From: Marinobacter salicampi
GTDB lineage: Bacteria > Pseudomonadota > Gammaproteobacteria > Pseudomonadales > Oleiphilaceae
Direction: 5' to 3'
Assembly: GCF_011074795.1 (NCBI RefSeq)
Contig: NZ_JAAMPF010000031.1
Location: forward strand, 1 to 64,000
DNA: 64,000 bases
Positions 62,092 through 64,000 of this stretch are shown here, piece after piece (the stretch's first letter is position 1; the number at the start of each line of letters is the position of its first letter). The notes under the pieces were generated by a model that searched no databases, was not told the origin of the DNA, and was given only the letters and a program-made list of their open reading frames with translations. Made by a program: the position numbers and the translations under genes.

Positions 62092-63072
62092 TCAGGGATT
62101 GCGGTCCTGCTGCCAGGACAGGTCGAGCAGGGCGTCTACATCAAATTCGCCAGCGACCTGCAGAATATTCTGCTCCTGCATGATGCCGGCCAGCTCTTTC
62201 ATCCGTGCGATGTCATCTTCAGTCAACCTGGCACTGAAGTCCTGGGTTTCGATGGCCGCCTCGATAACATCAACGCTGGCCATTTCACCGTGCTCCAGAG
62301 TTTTAAGGGTCGGCTCCTTAATGAAGTAGTCGGTGATCAGGGGCGCTGCCTTGGCTGGCTCATTTTCCAGCATCTCGATGGCCTCGCGCTGGGCATCGAG
62401 TGCTGCCCAGATGACGTCTTTGCGCTTCTCAAGTGTCTCGCCGGATGTGATGACCACCATGCACGGGAAAGGCCAGACTTCACCAATCTCATAGATCTGC
62501 TCAACCGGGGCCACCAGCTGTGCGATCCGGTCGTAGGGCTCGAACAGGAAGGCTGCATCAACGCGCCCACCGACCAGAGACTGGACCGCAACCGCCGGGG
62601 CCACACCCATGATGTTCAGGTCGGAAGGCTCAAGGCCTGCTTCTGACAGCATCACGCCTTTAAGCACGATATCGGCAGTGCTTCCCTGTTTCTGCGAGGC
62701 GAGGTTTTTGCCCTTGAGGTCTTCAACCGACTCAATGCCTGAATCCTTGCGGACCAGCAACGAGTGATAGCCCCGCTGGGCGCCGCCAACGATTTTCAGA
62801 TCCGCACCTTTTGAAACCCAGGTGAAGGCGTTGGAAAAACCAAGGACACCAATATCCAACTGGCCACCGACAATGGCCTTGATCAGGTCGGTACCGGAAG
62901 TGAACTCGATAAGTTCAGCGTCAAGCCCGTGCTTCTCGTAAAGACCAGCCTCATAAGCCAGCATGGCCTGGGCATCATCCATTACGCGGACGTAGCCCAC
63001 TCTCAGGTTGTCAGCGGCAAAAGCTGTACTGGCCAAAATGGCGAGCAGGGGTATAAGTAACCAACGTTTCAT
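62092..63072 (-). CDS. ABC transporter substrate-binding protein, TauA/SsuA type
   Basis: The 326-residue protein has a signal peptide (about 1-19, ending AFAAD) and a solute-binding fold: LRVGYVRVMDDAQAMLAYEAGLYEKHGLDAELIEFTSGTDL (in parts), LDIGVLGFSNAF and DLKGKNLASQKQGSTADIVL, as in taurine, sulfonate or nitrate binders. The substrate cannot be fixed from sequence. Its start overlaps the ATPase stop. No taurine dioxygenase gene is nearby. Confidence 0.9.
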   Translation of the reverse strand: MKRWLLIPLLAILASTAFAADNLRVGYVRVMDDAQAMLAYEAGLYEKHGLDAELIEFTSGTDLIKAIVGGQLDIGVLGFSNAFTWVSKGADLKIVGGAQRGYHSLLVRKDSGIESVEDLKGKNLASQKQGSTADIVLKGVMLSEAGLEPSDLNIMGVAPAVAVQSLVGGRVDAAFLFEPYDRIAQLVAPVEQIYEIGEVWPFPCMVVITSGETLEKRKDVIWAALDAQREAIEMLENEPAKAAPLITDYFIKEPTLKTLEHGEMASVDVIEAAIETQDFSARLTEDDIARMKELAGIMQEQNILQVAGEFDVDALLDLSWQQDRNP

Positions 63073-63842
63073 GGGTGTGTTCCTTCTGGGTTTGAAGCCT
63101 GTTTATTGGAGCCTGCGTCAATTCCAAGGAGCTCAAGCACTTCCCGACGCTCAGCCGCGAAGGCAGAAAGGTCGTGAGTCTTGGGAATGTGGCCGAGGGT
63201 TATCTCTTTCAGAATGGTGGCTGGGCGATGGCTGAACACCATCACCCGGTCTGCCAGATAAAGAGCCTCGTCAACGTCGTGGGTAACGAGCAGCACCGTA
63301 GGGCGCTCTTCCTCGATCAGATCTTTCAATACACTTTGCAGGGTCATCCGGGTCAGGGCATCCAGGGCCCCGAAAGGTTCGTCAAGAAGCAGAACCTGCG
63401 GCCGCGCGATAAAGGCCCGGGCCAGGGCCGTGCGCTGGCGCATACCCCCTGAAACCTGGTGGGGGTAATAGTCCTCAAACCCTGGCAGCTCTACCTTGGC
63501 CAGCCAATTTCCAGCCTCGGCCAGAGCTTCTTTCCGGGGCCTGCCCTGAAACTCAAGGGCCAGGGCAACATTCTCAAGCAATGTCATCCAGGGGTAGAGT
63601 GCATGCTCCTGAAAAACAAGCGTACGCTGCGGTGAGGGCTCGGTAATAGGTTTGCCCTCAACCAGCAATCTGCCGGAGAAAGGTGATTCGAGCCCTGCAA
63701 CCATATGCAGCAGAGTCGATTTTCCACAGCCAGAGGGGCCAACCAGGGCAACAATTTCACCAGTCTCGACCCGGGTGTCAAAGTGCCTGATTACCTCAAG
63801 GCTGCCAAAGGTCTTGGTGACCTGCTCGAATTGCAACTTCAT
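63069..63842 (-). CDS. ABC transporter ATP-binding protein, TauB/SsuB type
   Basis: The 257-residue ATPase has Walker A VGPSGCGKST, signature VSGGMRQRTALARAF and Walker B VLLLDEPFGALDALTR, the NrtD/TauB/SsuB pattern. It is the first gene of the operon ATPase-binding protein-permease on the minus strand. The binding protein gene overlaps its stop. The start has only a weak ribosome site. Confidence 0.92.
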   Translation of the reverse strand: MKLQFEQVTKTFGSLEVIRHFDTRVETGEIVALVGPSGCGKSTLLHMVAGLESPFSGRLLVEGKPITEPSPQRTLVFQEHALYPWMTLLENVALALEFQGRPRKEALAEAGNWLAKVELPGFEDYYPHQVSGGMRQRTALARAFIARPQVLLLDEPFGALDALTRMTLQSVLKDLIEEERPTVLLVTHDVDEALYLADRVMVFSHRPATILKEITLGHIPKTHDLSAFAAERREVLELLGIDAGSNKQASNPEGTHP

Positions 63843-63873
63843 ATATCAATCCAGAATATCTATATATTCATTT

Positions 63874-63889
63874 TGAGAATATCATCTCA
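63874..63889. promoter_or_regulatory. small inverted repeat upstream of the ABC operon
   Basis: TGAGA (63874-63878) and TCTCA (63885-63889) flank ATATCA in AT-rich DNA 32-47 bases before the ATPase start. It may be an operator or chance. Confidence 0.3.
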
Positions 63890-63916
63890 GTATTTTATAA
63901 CTAAAAATGACGATAG

Positions 63917-63966
63917 AAAACCCCTGAACAGGGGTGCCCTTCTTAAAAGGCACAACTGTTCAGGGG
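63917..63966 (-). terminator. long nested hairpin, minus-strand terminator
   Basis: CCCCTGAACAG (63921-63931) and CTGTTCAGGGG (63956-63966) are perfect 11-base arms with an inner GTGCC/GGCAC stem. On the minus strand TTTT follows. It probably ends a gene lying beyond the right edge. Confidence 0.65.
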
Positions 63967-64000
63967 TAGATCCGGGGCAACTGATATATGGAGGCTCTCA

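Noticed and set aside
1..64000. CRISPR arrays, insertion sequences or prophage genes
   Set aside because: No regularly spaced repeats, transposase-like or phage-like reading frames were seen anywhere in the window.

Overview
The window is a contiguous piece of chromosome from a GC-rich gammaproteobacterium. The gene set best fits a marine Marinobacter-like organism: tesA beside ybbA-ybbP, htpG followed by a DUF2835 gene, dusC, small DUF2897 and DUF3135 proteins, ydbH-ynbE-ydbL, and many lipid, alcohol and redox enzymes. The genus is inferred from gene content, not from a search. No phage, transposase, integrase, CRISPR array or rRNA was seen. One partial tRNA-Asn lies at the left edge.

Layout. 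1-5.2 kb: tRNA-Asn, a YheT-type hydrolase, and tesA divergent from an ABC/FtsX pair. 5.2-9.2 kb: a periplasmic solute-binding protein, an SCP2-like/iron alcohol dehydrogenase operon behind a palindromic operator, and an alpha/beta hydrolase. 9.2-16 kb: M48 lipoprotein protease, DUF599 protein, two hotdog thioesterases, htpG behind a clear heat-shock promoter, DUF2835, dusC. 16-26.5 kb: a NIT-domain chemoreceptor, thioredoxin-like protein, TspO, then a NemR-like regulator / old yellow enzyme / SDR cluster with matching operators, a FAD-Rieske oxidoreductase plus Tat-type amidohydrolase, a hydrolase and a decayed SDR. 26.4-36 kb: DUF2897, 3-methyladenine glycosylase, DUF3135, SDR, phospholipase D-type synthase, CsbD, endonuclease V, a PP2C-kinase with its formate/nitrite-type channel behind a terminator hairpin, EcsC and DUF4383.

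36-46.5 kb: a frameshifted old yellow enzyme, J-domain and VWA proteins, tiny proteins (one DUF1127), YihY, a DksA-type zinc finger, ydbH-ynbE-ydbL, a small helical protein and CBS proteins. 46.4-52.6 kb: a small Cys protein, an ATP-grasp/CocE-NonD hydrolase pair, AI-2E-type permease, GST and a PEP-CTERM protein. 52.6-64 kb: an AsmA/BON pair, two ferritin-like proteins, a DJ-1/PfpI protein, a second AI-2E-type permease, and a taurine/nitrate-type ABC transporter.

Recurring themes are envelope lipid homeostasis (YdbH system, AsmA, ClsB-like, YbbAP, TesA), electrophile and redox stress (OYEs, SDRs, thioredoxin, GST, DJ-1) and general stress proteins (CsbD, CBS, BON, HtpG, ferritin-like). The least explained units are the ATP-grasp/CocE pair, the ferritin-like pair, the J-domain/VWA pair, the FAD-Rieske/amidohydrolase pair, and the PP2C-kinase/FNT unit with its leader hairpin.
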